Assembly: GCF_018119405.1 (NCBI RefSeq)
Contig: NZ_JAGPWC010000002.1
Location: 62,001 to 126,000, forward strand
DNA: 64,000 bases
From: Massilia sp. ST3
GTDB taxonomy: Bacteria; Pseudomonadota; Gammaproteobacteria; Burkholderiales; Burkholderiaceae_D
Direction: 5' to 3'
Of this stretch, positions 14,765 to 23,051 are shown piece after piece (position 1 is the first letter of the stretch; each line of letters starts with the position of its first letter). Under the pieces are notes generated by a model, which saw only the letters and a list, made by a program, of their open reading frames with translations, was not told where the DNA came from and did no database searches. The translations under genes were made by a program, and so were the position numbers.

Positions 14765-15109
14765 TTAAATATGGCGTTCGCGCGCGTGCTTGTCGCATTC
14801 GGCCGCGCAGCGCTCGCAGGCCGCCTGGCACTCGGCGCAGTGCTTGTGCATGGCCGCATGCTGGGCGCACTTGGCGGCGCAGGCGCGGCAGACATGGGCG
14901 CACAGGGCGCAGAAGTCTCCATGGTGGGCGGAGCCGCGCGCCAGCACATTCAGGGTCGCGGCGCAGATGTCGGCGCAATCGAGGTTGATCGGGATGCAGT
15001 CGGTGGAGCCGTCGCGCAGGTCGCCGGCCACGCAGGCCTGGCAGGCGCGCAAGGCGTCCTCGCAGGCCTCGATGCAGGATTGGATGTTCGCCATTTCAGA
15101 TCCGGCCAT
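14765..15109 (-). CDS. Four-helix bundle copper-binding protein (DUF326/Csp type)
   Basis: This 114-residue protein has about 17 cysteines arranged as repeated CxxxC and CxxC pairs along predicted helices (IQSCIEACEDALRACQAC, CAHVCRACAAKC, CAECQAACERCAAECDKH). This is the pattern of the copper-storage proteins Csp1/Csp3, which hold many Cu(I) ions inside a four-helix bundle. No signal peptide is seen, so it is probably the cytosolic, Csp3-like form. The start is fixed by AGGAG 6 bp upstream. It is the last gene of the copper operon in this direction, and an insertion sequence lies immediately beyond its stop. Confidence 0.88.
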   Translation of the reverse strand: MAGSEMANIQSCIEACEDALRACQACVAGDLRDGSTDCIPINLDCADICAATLNVLARGSAHHGDFCALCAHVCRACAAKCAQHAAMHKHCAECQAACERCAAECDKHARERHI

Positions 15110-15202
15110 GGGATTCTCCTCGTTCGGTTGATGAGGGAAAATGGTAGCGCAAGGCCGGCTTGCGCTACGTTCGATACCCGGATGAAAGCCTGGCGGGAGG
15201 GA

Positions 15203-15553
15203 TTACTGCGCCGCTTCCAGCTGGACCACGGTCAGCGCCCCGTTCGCGCGCTCGGCGGCGAAGCGGACCTTGTCGCCGGCTTTCACCGCGTCGAGCATGG
15301 CCGCGTCCTTGACGCGGAACACCATCGTCATCGGCGCCATGCCCAGGTTCTTCAGCTCGCCGTGGCGCAGGGTGATCTTGCCGGCCTCCTTGTCGACCTT
15401 CTTGACTTCGGCGTCCGCCAGGGAGGTGGCGGCTTCGGCGGCGGCATGCCCATGCTGGTGCCCGTGGCCCTCATGGCCCCCGTGCTGGGCGCTGGCGCCA
15501 AGGGAGGCGGCGCCCAGGACGATCGTGGCGGCGAAGCGGGTGAATGCGTTCAT
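15203..15553 (-). CDS. Periplasmic CusF-like copper-binding protein
   Basis: This 116-residue protein has a signal peptide (cleavage near SASA, residue 22), a His-rich linker (HGGHEGHGHQHGH) and a CusF-type OB fold. By alignment to the metal site of E. coli CusF, His64, Met75 and Met77 keep the Cu(I) ligands (HGELKNLGMAPMTM), while the capping Trp is replaced by Met72. In known systems CusF delivers Cu(I) to CusCBA. An AAAGGA ribosome site precedes the start. It sits 41 bp after the multicopper oxidase gene in the same operon. CusA and CusB homologues are not in the window. Confidence 0.88.
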   Translation of the reverse strand: MNAFTRFAATIVLGAASLGASAQHGGHEGHGHQHGHAAAEAATSLADAEVKKVDKEAGKITLRHGELKNLGMAPMTMVFRVKDAAMLDAVKAGDKVRFAAERANGALTVVQLEAAQ

Positions 15554-15594
15554 GGTGAATCCTTTCGTTTGTCTCGGTTGTTGTTGGAATACGT

Positions 15595-16977
15595 TCAGTG
15601 TCCGGTGTGGTGGCCGGACGGTTTGCGGACCGTGAGCGCGGCCTCGCCGCCGTCCTTGGCCGGCACGGCCTGGCCGTGCTCGCGGATGGCGGCGGGCGGC
15701 TCGCCCTTCCACTCGTAGGCGACGGTCCCGGCCGGGTGCCTGTACCAGCCCGGGTCGCGGTAGTCGCCGCGCTTCTGGTCCCTGCGCACCTTCACCATGG
15801 TGAACATGCCGCCCATCTCGATGCCGCCGAAGGGGCCCTGGCCGGTCATCATCGGCAGGGTGTTTTCCGGCAGCGGCATTTCCATGTCGCCCATGGAGCC
15901 GCCCTTGTCGCCCATGACCATGTAGTCGGGCACCAGCTTGGCGATCTTTTCCGCCACGCCGCGGTGGTCGACCCCGATCAGGTTGGGCACGTCGTGGCCC
16001 ATGGCGTTCATGGTGTGATGCGACTTGTGGCAGTGGAAGGCCCAGTCGCCGGGGGCGTCGGCGATGAATTCGATGGCGCGCATCTGGCCCACCGCGATGT
16101 CGGTCGTGACTTCGGGCCAGCGCGATTCGGGCCGGGTCCAGCCGCCGTCGGTGCCCGTGACCTCGAACTCGTAGCCGTGCAGGTGGATCGGGTGGTTGGT
16201 CATGGTCAGGTTGCCGGCGCGGATGCGCACCCGGTCGCCCTGGCGCACGTTCATCGTGTCGATGCCGGGGAAGACGCGGCTGTTGAAAGTCCAGAGGTTA
16301 AAGTCCAGCATCTCGTTGACCCTCGGCGTATAGCTCCCGGGCTCGATGGCGTAGGAGCCCAGCAGGAACACGAAGTCGCGGTCCACCGCATGCTGGGCCG
16401 GGTTCTTCGGGTGCGTGACCCAGAATCCCATCATGCCCATCGCCATCTGCACCATCTCGTCCGCATGCGGGTGGTACATGAAGGTGCCGGCGCGGCGCGC
16501 CACGAATTCGTAGACGAAGGTCTTGCCGGGCGCGATCGGCGGCTGGGTCAGCCCGGTGACGCCGTCCATGCCGTTCGGCAGGCGCTGGCCGTGCCAGTGG
16601 ATGCTGGTGTTCTCCGGCAGCCGGTTGGTGACGAAGATGCGCACCCGGTCGCCCTCGACCACCTCGATGGTCGGGCCCGGGCTCTGGCCGTTGTAGCCCC
16701 ACAGGTTGGCCTTCATGCCGGGCGCGAGCTCGCGCACCACGGGTTCGGCGACCAGGTGGAACTCCTTGACGCCATTGTTCATGCGCCAGGGCAGGGACCA
16801 GCCGTTCAGGGTGACGACCGGGTTGTAGGGACGGCCGTTGGGCGGCGGCGGGGGCGGCTGGGTGGCGGCGCTGTTCATGATCGGCGCCTCCGGCAGGGTG
16901 GCTGCTGCGGCGCGGCTCACCAGGCCCGCACCCACCAGCGCTGCCGCGCCGGTAAAGAAGTTGCGACGGGAAGTCAT
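15595..16977 (-). CDS. Multicopper oxidase, Tat-exported (copper oxidase)
   Basis: This is a 460-residue periplasmic multicopper oxidase, probably oxidising Cu(I) to less toxic Cu(II). It has a Tat signal MTSRRNFF followed by a hydrophobic stretch. The copper motifs are H127-W-H129-G, H169-P-H171, H262-P-I-H265-L-H267 and H315-C316-H317-KS-H320-H321 with axial-type Met326. The tail is Met- and His-rich (GGSMGDMEMPLPENTLPMM, final SGHHTGH), which may bind extra copper. It lies between the TolC-like and CusF-like genes with short gaps, as part of a detoxification operon. It is shorter than CopA/PcoA proteins and lacks a long methionine-repeat domain. Confidence 0.92.
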   Translation of the reverse strand: MTSRRNFFTGAAALVGAGLVSRAAAATLPEAPIMNSAATQPPPPPPNGRPYNPVVTLNGWSLPWRMNNGVKEFHLVAEPVVRELAPGMKANLWGYNGQSPGPTIEVVEGDRVRIFVTNRLPENTSIHWHGQRLPNGMDGVTGLTQPPIAPGKTFVYEFVARRAGTFMYHPHADEMVQMAMGMMGFWVTHPKNPAQHAVDRDFVFLLGSYAIEPGSYTPRVNEMLDFNLWTFNSRVFPGIDTMNVRQGDRVRIRAGNLTMTNHPIHLHGYEFEVTGTDGGWTRPESRWPEVTTDIAVGQMRAIEFIADAPGDWAFHCHKSHHTMNAMGHDVPNLIGVDHRGVAEKIAKLVPDYMVMGDKGGSMGDMEMPLPENTLPMMTGQGPFGGIEMGGMFTMVKVRRDQKRGDYRDPGWYRHPAGTVAYEWKGEPPAAIREHGQAVPAKDGGEAALTVRKPSGHHTGH

Positions 16978-16990
16978 GCGGTGTCCTCGT

Positions 16991-18415
16991 TCAATGTTGG
17001 GGAGCGGCTGGTGCAGGAACCGCGCTGCCGAGGGTCAAGGGGACGCCGCCGGCGCCGCTGATGGCGGCCTGCAGCTCGGTCTCCGCGATCCAGAAATCGC
17101 GCTGGGCCCCGATGGCCGCGTTCACGCCCGCGATCTGGGCGCGCGCGTCGGCCAGCAGCTCGAACACGCTCACCAGCATGCCGTTGTAGCGCAGCAGGAC
17201 TTCTTCCGAGATCTTCTTGCGCAGCGGGACCAGCTGGTCGCGATGCTGCTTCGCGATGTCGTAGCCCGTGCGGTAGGCGGAATAGGCCTCGCGCACCTGT
17301 GAGCGGGCATCGACCGCGATGCCGGCCGTGCGGTGCACCGCCTGCATGTAGATGGCCTCGGCCCTGGCGACGCGCGCGCCGCCCCAGTCGAACAGCGGCA
17401 GGGCCAGCTCGATCTCGTAGCCGTTCTCGCGCGGGGCGCCGGATTTGCTGGTGTTGGCGTAGCCCGCTTCCAGCACGTTGACGAAGCCGGTGGCCTTGCT
17501 CAAGCCCAGCGCGCGCGCGGTGGATGCGGTCTCCAGCTGCGCCAGGCGCAAGTCGAGGCGCTGCTGCATGGCGAGCGACTCGATGTTGCCGGCTTCGCGC
17601 GGCGCGGCCGGCAGCTCGGGCAGGCGCTCGGGCAGGGTGAAGTCGGCGGCCTCGCCCCACACGCCGAGCAGGCGCGCCAGCCGTTCGCGCGCCGCCAGGG
17701 CCTGGTGGCGGGCGCGCGCCAGCCCGGCCGCCGCTTCCAGCGAGAAGGCCTGTTCGCGCGCCTGGTCGAGAGCGCTGAGGTGGCCTACCTGGGCCATGCG
17801 CCGGGCCAGTTCGCCGCTGGCCTGGGCCGCTTCATGGACTTGCTGCGCGTAGCTGGCCGACTGCCTCGCCGCGACCGCCTCGAAATACGCCTTGCGCGTG
17901 TCGGCGGCCAGCTGCACGGCGGCCGTGGCGGCGACCAGCTTTGCGCCCTCGAAACGGCGCGCCTCGATGTCGCGCCGGATCGGCATGGTGAGCAGGCCGA
18001 CCAGGTCGAACATCACGCTGCGCTCGATTTCCGTTTCGGCGCCGCCGGACAGGCGGCTGAAGCTGAAGCCCGGGTTGGCGAGGCGGCCGGCCTGCACCAG
18101 GTCGGCTTCGGCCACGCCCAGCCCGGCCAGCGAAGCGCGCAGCGAGCGGTTGTTGAGCAGGGCCACGCGCACGGCCTGGTCCGCGCCCAGCGGCTCCTTC
18201 AGCAGGCGGGCAAGCTCGGCCTGGACCGCGGTCTCGGCCTGTTCGGCGCGGCTGGCGGCAGGCAGGCGGACATCCTGGCCGGTGCGCTCGGCCGTCATGG
18301 CCGAGACGGCATCCACGCCGCCGTCCTGCGAAAAGCTCGCGCAGCCGCCCAGCGCAAGCGCCAGCACGGCGGCGCAGACGGCGCGCGGCGCAGGTGTTGG
18401 GGAAGCGGCGTTCAT
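16991..18415 (-). CDS. TolC-family outer-membrane efflux lipoprotein
   Basis: This 474-residue outer-membrane channel protein of the TolC/CusC class has two OEP repeats. The signal sequence ends in lipobox LGGC (VLALALGGCASF), so it should be acylated. The helical repeats NNRSLRASLAGLGVAEADLVQ and ARALGLSKATGFVNVLEAGY are family-typical. Its start overlaps the previous gene by 4 bp (ATGA), implying translational coupling, and 13 bp separate it from the multicopper oxidase. In this copper cluster it is probably an efflux outer channel. No inner-membrane RND pump is encoded nearby. Confidence 0.88.
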   Translation of the reverse strand: MNAASPTPAPRAVCAAVLALALGGCASFSQDGGVDAVSAMTAERTGQDVRLPAASRAEQAETAVQAELARLLKEPLGADQAVRVALLNNRSLRASLAGLGVAEADLVQAGRLANPGFSFSRLSGGAETEIERSVMFDLVGLLTMPIRRDIEARRFEGAKLVAATAAVQLAADTRKAYFEAVAARQSASYAQQVHEAAQASGELARRMAQVGHLSALDQAREQAFSLEAAAGLARARHQALAARERLARLLGVWGEAADFTLPERLPELPAAPREAGNIESLAMQQRLDLRLAQLETASTARALGLSKATGFVNVLEAGYANTSKSGAPRENGYEIELALPLFDWGGARVARAEAIYMQAVHRTAGIAVDARSQVREAYSAYRTGYDIAKQHRDQLVPLRKKISEEVLLRYNGMLVSVFELLADARAQIAGVNAAIGAQRDFWIAETELQAAISGAGGVPLTLGSAVPAPAAPQH

Positions 18416-18723
18416 TGTTTTCCCCCGGCGTGGTGATGCTTGCCGTGGCCGGCGGGGGCCGGGTCGGGGGGCGGCGGCAAGCCCTTGTCATGGGTGTGTC
18501 CGGGCAGGCCGCCGGCCGCGTCGTTGGCCGCGCGCCAGCGCTGGTCGGGTGTCCGTGCGGCCTCGTCTCGTGCCGGTGGCACGGCGATGACGGACTCGAA
18601 CACCAGCGGGGCGACGGCGGCGTTCGGATCGGCCGGGTCGGGGGCGTGCCGGGTTGGCTGGCTGTGCGCGGCAAGCGGCGCGGCCAGCAGGGCGCCAATG
18701 GCGGCCCAAAGCGTGAGTTTCAT
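18412..18723 (-). CDS. Small exported protein of the copper operon, His-rich tail
   Basis: This 103-residue protein has a clear signal peptide (MKLTLWAAIGALLAAPLAAHS), a low-complexity Pro/Ala/Asp middle, a stretch ARTPDQRWRAANDAAGG, and a C-terminus rich in His, Pro and Gly (GHGKHHHAGGKQ). GAGGA precedes the ATG. Its stop overlaps the TolC-like start. I recognise no named family. Composition and position suggest a periplasmic metal-binding accessory, which is an inference. Confidence 0.7.
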   Translation of the reverse strand: MKLTLWAAIGALLAAPLAAHSQPTRHAPDPADPNAAVAPLVFESVIAVPPARDEAARTPDQRWRAANDAAGGLPGHTHDKGLPPPPDPAPAGHGKHHHAGGKQ

Positions 18724-18802
18724 GCTGCATCCTCGAAATCGGTAACGGCGCGCGCCGGGCGCGCGCGCTTGCACGCGGGAGGACGGAGCCGTCCCGCGTC
18801 GA

Positions 18803-19258
18803 TCAGGCGGAGGGGCGCCGGGGAGGCCGCTGCGGGCCGTCCGGAATGAAGCCCGCGGCAAAGGCGGCGGGCGCGATCACGACGGCCTCGGAGCCGTCGA
18901 AGGGAAGGAGCGGAGCGTAATCGGAGGGCGGGGCCACCGCGCCGATGCAGAAGACCGAGCAGGCGCTGCAGGAAGAATGGTTCTCCCCGTCGTCCGCAGG
19001 ATGGCCGCCGCCGGCGGTGTCGGCGATGTCGGCCGCAGAAGTTGCAGCCGGCGCGCCGGCGCCGTCATCGTGATGACCGTGGTGTGCATGCGCCTCGCCG
19101 GCATCGTGCTGCGCGGTGGCGGCGACGGGAGCGGAGGCCGCATGGCGCATGGACTGGTGCTGGGGCATGCAGGACATGCCGATGCCCGCGGCCACCGCAT
19201 GCAGCGGGAGCACGGCCATCAGGAGCCACACCAGGAAGGTCTTGAATGCGCGGGTCAT
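18803..19258 (-). CDS. DUF2946-like exported protein, first gene of the copper operon
   Basis: This 151-residue protein has a signal-like N-terminus (MTRAFKTFLVWLLMAVLPLHAVAAG), a His-rich centre (HAHHGHHDDG) and a cysteine cluster HSSCSACSVFC near residue 110. The layout resembles DUF2946 proteins that sit at the head of copper-responsive operons in Betaproteobacteria; in Bordetella such a small upstream protein has been described as a copper-sensing leader for the genes downstream. The assignment rests on layout and the Cys cluster, not on alignment. It leads the minus-strand copper operon, 79 bp ahead of the next gene. Confidence 0.6.
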   Translation of the reverse strand: MTRAFKTFLVWLLMAVLPLHAVAAGIGMSCMPQHQSMRHAASAPVAATAQHDAGEAHAHHGHHDDGAGAPAATSAADIADTAGGGHPADDGENHSSCSACSVFCIGAVAPPSDYAPLLPFDGSEAVVIAPAAFAAGFIPDGPQRPPRRPSA

Positions 19259-19332
19259 AGGTGCGGCGAGTATAGCACGGTGTTTTCGGGCGGCGACAGC
19301 CTCCGGCAAGCCCTGGCACTGCGAAAAACGGC

Positions 19333-19363
19333 TTGACCTTGCCATGGTGGGAAGGTCCAGCAT
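19333..19363. promoter_or_regulatory. CueR/MerR-type operator-promoter
   Basis: TTGACC (19333-19338) is followed by a 19-bp spacer containing a 21-bp dyad (ACCTTGCC ... GGGAAGGT, two mismatched pairs), then CAGCAT. The over-long spacer and ACCTT/AAGGT arms are the signature of promoters controlled by CueR-like MerR regulators. The better -35 faces right, toward a small Cys-containing reading frame. The dyad is also 78 bp upstream of the leftward copper operon, where the -35 would be TGGACC and the -10 is poor. No cueR gene is in the window. Confidence 0.65.
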
Positions 19364-19406
19364 GGCCGCATTGGCATCATTTTTCTTCTTGTTCCAGGAG
19401 GCCGTC

Positions 19407-19547
19407 ATGCGAGCGCCGACGCCATCACCGCGCCCAGTCCCTGTTCCCGTCCCCCGCGCCTGCGCCCCGTGCCTGTTCTGCCGCTACCGGCGCCGGCAGG
19501 CGCCGCCTGTCCAGGCCGATCCGGCATCTAGGGAAGGGCCTGCCTGA
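19407..19547 (+). CDS. Possible small Cys-containing peptide downstream of the CueR-like site
   Basis: This is a 46-codon reading frame with a textbook AGGAGG 6 bp before its ATG, beginning 44 bp after the -10 of the CueR-like promoter. The peptide has a Pro-rich start, then CAPCLFCRYRRR, and no signal sequence. Its last 20 bp overlap the end of the convergent cyclase gene. The ribosome site and promoter favour a real gene; length and composition argue for caution. A cytosolic Cu(I) chaperone or leader peptide is possible but unproven. Confidence 0.4.
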   Translation: MRAPTPSPRPVPVPVPRACAPCLFCRYRRRQAPPVQADPASREGPA

Positions 19548-21162
19548 GCGGCCTGGCGCGCACCGTGTTCAGCTTGCCGGCGCCGACCAGGTTCACCGCA
19601 TAGCCGTTGCGTCCGGCCGCCTTGACGCCGTACAAGGCCTGGTCGGCCGCGTGCATGATCGCCTCCATGGCGGTGTGCTGGGTGGCGACGGCGAGGCCGA
19701 CGCTGGCGGTGACGTCCAGCAGCTTGCCGTCGATCTCGAATGGCTGGGCCATCGCGGCCAGGATCTTGGGGCCGATCTGGTGCGCTTCGTCGGCCGCCTG
19801 GAGCTGTTCGAACACGATGACGAACTCGTCGCCCGCCAGGCGCGCCACGGTGTCGGTGAGGCGCACGGCGCCTTCCAGCCGGCGTGCGAATTCGACCAGC
19901 ACGGCGTCGCCGGCGGCATGGCCCCAGGTGTCGTTGATGTCCTTGAAATGGTCGATGTCGAGGAAGGCGACGGCCACGGCTTCGCCCGAGCGGCTGCTGC
20001 GCGCCAGCGCGGCGGGCAGGAATTCCTCGAACATACGCCGGTTGTAGGCGCCGGTCAGCACGTCGGTGGTGGCCTTGCGCTCCAGGTCCTGGGCCGATTG
20101 CTGGCGGTGGCGCGACAGCCGGTACACGGCGCGGCTCAGCATGCCGAACTCGTCGCGTTCGCGGGTATCGAACACCTCGATGCCGGCGGCGCCGGCGTCG
20201 TGCGCCTCGATGTTGTGCTGCAGCTTGTCGAGCGGCTCGAGCAGGATCTTCACCAGCGCCCAGCCGAACAGGCCGGCGAGCACGGTGAACAGGCCGGCGG
20301 CGGCAAAGGAATTCAGGCGCACCGACACCATGGGCTCGAAGGCGCTGCGCAAGGGATAGGAGACGGCGATGATCCAGTCGACGTGCGCCAGGCGCCGGTG
20401 GGCCACCAGGGCGCGCGAGCCCCCGTCCACCATGTCGGTGCGCCAGCCTTCCGGCGCGGCGCGCACCGCGTGTAGCACCGGCTGGGCCTCTTCGTTCGGG
20501 CGGGTCAGCAGCAGGGCCTTGTTCGGGTGGTGCACCACGGTGCCGTCGCTGGTCACGATGAACAGGTAGCCCGCCTCGCCCGCGCGCAGGGCGTCGATCT
20601 GGTCCGCGAAGGAGGGACGCAGCAGGTCGATGCCGCCCAGCAGGATGGCGATGATGTTGCCGCGGCGGTCGAGGATCGGCTGGGTGATCGACACCACGGG
20701 GCGGTTCGACAGGGCGCTGCGGAAGGGGGCCGAGATCACGCTGTCGCGGGTGGCCATGGTTTGCTGGAAGTAGGGCCGCTTGCTGACGTTGATGATCTTG
20801 TCCTTGCGATTCTTGAGGCTGGCCACGCGGTCGCCGCGCGCATCGTAGGACGCGACGTTGATGAATTCATCACGCAGGCTGTCGTGCGACTCGAGCAGGT
20901 CCTGGATATCCTCCGGTCCCAGCGCGCGCGTCTGCGCTTCCTCGGCGATGGCGCGCAGTAGCTGCTGCTTGTGGCGGATGTCGTTGTCGATATAGGCGGC
21001 CGCGCCGCCCAGGGCCAGCAGCTCCTGCTTGGCGATCATGCGCTCGATCTGGAAGTCGGCGAACAGCAGCGAGATGCCGCCGACCCCGACGGCCGCGATC
21101 AGGACCATGCCGGTGACGAGCAAGGATAACTTGGACTTGAAGGTGGAAAAATACTTGATCAT
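19528..21162 (-). CDS. Membrane-bound diguanylate cyclase with Cache sensor
   Basis: This 544-residue protein has an N-terminal membrane helix (LSLLVTGMVLIAAVGVGGISLLF), a periplasmic double-Cache-like sensor (with SKRPYFQQTMATRDSVISAPFRSA, typical of dCache_1), a second helix near residue 290, a HAMP-like linker and a C-terminal GGDEF domain. The signature reads A443-G-D-E-F, an active variant known from many cyclases. It makes c-di-GMP from two GTP, probably in response to an external small molecule. The start ATG is chosen to keep the membrane helix near the N-terminus; the nearest AGGAG is 13 bp upstream, further than ideal. Confidence 0.88.
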   Translation of the reverse strand: MIKYFSTFKSKLSLLVTGMVLIAAVGVGGISLLFADFQIERMIAKQELLALGGAAAYIDNDIRHKQQLLRAIAEEAQTRALGPEDIQDLLESHDSLRDEFINVASYDARGDRVASLKNRKDKIINVSKRPYFQQTMATRDSVISAPFRSALSNRPVVSITQPILDRRGNIIAILLGGIDLLRPSFADQIDALRAGEAGYLFIVTSDGTVVHHPNKALLLTRPNEEAQPVLHAVRAAPEGWRTDMVDGGSRALVAHRRLAHVDWIIAVSYPLRSAFEPMVSVRLNSFAAAGLFTVLAGLFGWALVKILLEPLDKLQHNIEAHDAGAAGIEVFDTRERDEFGMLSRAVYRLSRHRQQSAQDLERKATTDVLTGAYNRRMFEEFLPAALARSSRSGEAVAVAFLDIDHFKDINDTWGHAAGDAVLVEFARRLEGAVRLTDTVARLAGDEFVIVFEQLQAADEAHQIGPKILAAMAQPFEIDGKLLDVTASVGLAVATQHTAMEAIMHAADQALYGVKAAGRNGYAVNLVGAGKLNTVRARPLRQALP

Positions 21163-21477
21163 GATGGCGCGAGGGCTCCTGCGCCCGAAGGCGGATGCAT
21201 CGGTTCCGGCGGAGTCCAGGCCAGGTGGTCGGTGAGCGGCGGGAAAGGGCGCATCACCGTGATAATTGGTGAGTATATCGAATTTCAGGCGTATGTTTCC
21301 CAATTACCAGATTTGTTGCCCAAATACATCGCAAGCCATGCGTGATGGATAACGTTGGAATAGGAAGAGGTGCAGAGATAGTTGGAATGTGAATGGCAAT
21401 CATCATGGATCGCAATTTGATTTCTATCTGGGAGGGCGCATACTGGAGTCATCTCCACCGCACAACGGAATCCGATC
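21163..21477. other. 315-bp intergenic region, no gene seen
   Basis: This is an AT-richer spacer between the divergent cyclase gene and a small rightward gene. It holds a short dyad TCACC-N9-GGTGA at 21253-21271, a possible regulator site. Reading frames that extend the cyclase upstream through this stretch have atypical codon use and no ribosome site. I see no RNA gene. Confidence 0.5.
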
Positions 21478-21660
21478 ATGTCGACCTCGAGCCTCCACGC
21501 CTCCTCCTCATCCACCGGTTTCGCACGCGCCGCCCTGGACGCCGTGCGCGGGCTGTTCACCGCTTCGAATGAAGTCTGGGCCCTCTACCGCATGAATCGC
21601 GGCGCCGACTCGGTGTCGCCTGCGGTGATCCGCCGCCTGGCCCAGCGCGCCGCGCGCTAG
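21478..21660 (+). CDS. Small hypothetical protein, 60 residues
   Basis: The sequence has a Ser-rich start (STSSLHASSSSTGF), then a compact helical segment ARAALDAVRGLFTASNEVWALYRMNRGADSVSPAVIRRLAQ. The second half reads like a conserved small cytosolic protein of this bacterial group, but I cannot name a family. The ribosome site is weak (GGAAT). It stands alone between two minus-strand genes. Confidence 0.65.
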   Translation: MSTSSLHASSSSTGFARAALDAVRGLFTASNEVWALYRMNRGADSVSPAVIRRLAQRAAR

Positions 21661-21677
21661 GACCCGCCTCCGGTTTT

Positions 21678-22598
21678 TTAGGGCGCTCGCCCGATCCCGA
21701 AGTGCTCGCGCGCCAAGTCGATGAAGGCGCGCGTCTGCGCCGGTAGCCAGGCGTGACTGGAAAACAGCAGGTTGACCTCCAGCGGCGGCGGCCGGTGCGC
21801 CGCCAGCACTTCCACCAGCCTCCCGGCGTCGAGCTCGGCCTGCACCAGCAGCAGCGGCGCCTGGATCAGGCCGAAGCCTGCCAGCGCCGCATGCACCAGC
21901 GACTGGCCGTCGTCGATGACGGCCACCGCGCGCCAGGCGCCTGACTCCGGCGCCAGCTCCAGCGGACGCGGGCGCCCGGTCTCCGGCAGGCGGAACAGCA
22001 TCCCTTCGTGCTCCGCGAGCTCGGCCGGCTGGCGCGGCACGCCCGCGCGCGTCAGGTAAGCCGGGCTGGCGCAGACCACCAGCGGCGTGGCTCCCAGGCC
22101 GAGGGCGCGCACGCTGCTGTCCTTGAGGCGGCCGAAGCGCAGCGCCAGGTCGTTGCGGTCGCGCACCAGGTCGCTGTGGCCGTCGCTGACATTCAGGCGC
22201 AGCGCCACCATCGGATGGGCGGCGCGGTAGCGCGCCAGCAGCGGCGCGAGCCAGGGCAGGCAGCCGCCTGGAAGCGACAGGCCCAGCTCCCCGGCCAGCG
22301 CGGCGGGCGCGGCCAGCTCTTCCTGCACCTGGTCGAGCTGGGCCAGGAGCGCCGAATACGCCTCGAAGGCTTCCTGGCCGCGCCCGGTCGCCACCATGTG
22401 GCGCTTGTCGCGCGCCAGCAACTGCACCCCGAGTTCCGCTTCCAGCCGCGCGATGTTCTTGCTGACCCCGGAGGGCGTCAGGCCCAGCAGGCGCGCGGCG
22501 CTGGTGATGCCGCCGGTGCGCACGGTGTGCACGAAACAGCGCTGCTTGATCAGGTCCTGGGCGCCGAGTTTGACTTTGTGTCCAGATGGTTTCGCCAT
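21678..22598 (-). CDS. LysR family transcriptional regulator
   Basis: This 306-residue regulator has an N-terminal helix-turn-helix (CFVHTVRTGGITSAARLLGLTPSGVSKNIARLEAELG) followed by a periplasmic-binding-protein-like effector domain. The start is the ATG giving a standard LysR length; longer readings run into the divergent gene. It is divergent from a single cupin gene across 75 bp, its likely target. The HTH with TPSGVSKNIARLE is the CrgA/DsdC-like type found in many Burkholderiales regulators. The effector is unknown. Confidence 0.92.
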   Translation of the reverse strand: MAKPSGHKVKLGAQDLIKQRCFVHTVRTGGITSAARLLGLTPSGVSKNIARLEAELGVQLLARDKRHMVATGRGQEAFEAYSALLAQLDQVQEELAAPAALAGELGLSLPGGCLPWLAPLLARYRAAHPMVALRLNVSDGHSDLVRDRNDLALRFGRLKDSSVRALGLGATPLVVCASPAYLTRAGVPRQPAELAEHEGMLFRLPETGRPRPLELAPESGAWRAVAVIDDGQSLVHAALAGFGLIQAPLLLVQAELDAGRLVEVLAAHRPPPLEVNLLFSSHAWLPAQTRAFIDLAREHFGIGRAP

Positions 22599-22673
22599 GT
22601 TGTGCCGTTCCCGGTAGGCCGCCGTGCGCGGATAATCCGCTCCATTCCACTCTACCAGCGAAAGGAGCAGGCC

Positions 22674-23045
22674 ATGCAAGTGCGCCATGTCGATTCGATC
22701 CCGATGCTCGAACTGCCCGGCATCCGGCACCAGACCCTTGCTTCGCGCGCAGGCGGGATCGCGTCCTTCGAGGTCTGGCGGCAGGCGCTGGCGCCGGGCA
22801 GCGCGACCCCGCTGCACCGCCACGACTGCGAGGAAGTGGTGGTGTTTACAGGAGGACAGGGGACGATGCGCTACGCGGGAACCGAGACGCCGTGCACGGC
22901 CGGCACGGTGCTGCTGTGCCAGCCGAACGAGCTGCACCAGATCGTGAATACGGGCGACGAGCCGCTTACCTTGTACGGCATCCTGTCGGTGTCGCCGGTG
23001 CCGGTGGTGGACGCCGCGGGCGCGGCGATTCCACTCCCTTGGTAA
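22674..23045 (+). CDS. Cupin-domain protein
   Basis: This 123-residue single-cupin protein has motif 1, TPLHRHDCEEVVVFTGGQG (two His and a Glu for metal), and motif 2, LCQPNELHQIVNTGDEPL. Small cupins act as isomerases, dioxygenases or ligand binders; the substrate here is unknown. AAAGGAG lies 6 bp before the ATG. The divergent LysR gene is its probable regulator. Confidence 0.88.
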   Translation: MQVRHVDSIPMLELPGIRHQTLASRAGGIASFEVWRQALAPGSATPLHRHDCEEVVVFTGGQGTMRYAGTETPCTAGTVLLCQPNELHQIVNTGDEPLTLYGILSVSPVPVVDAAGAAIPLPW

Positions 23046-23051
23046 AGGACA

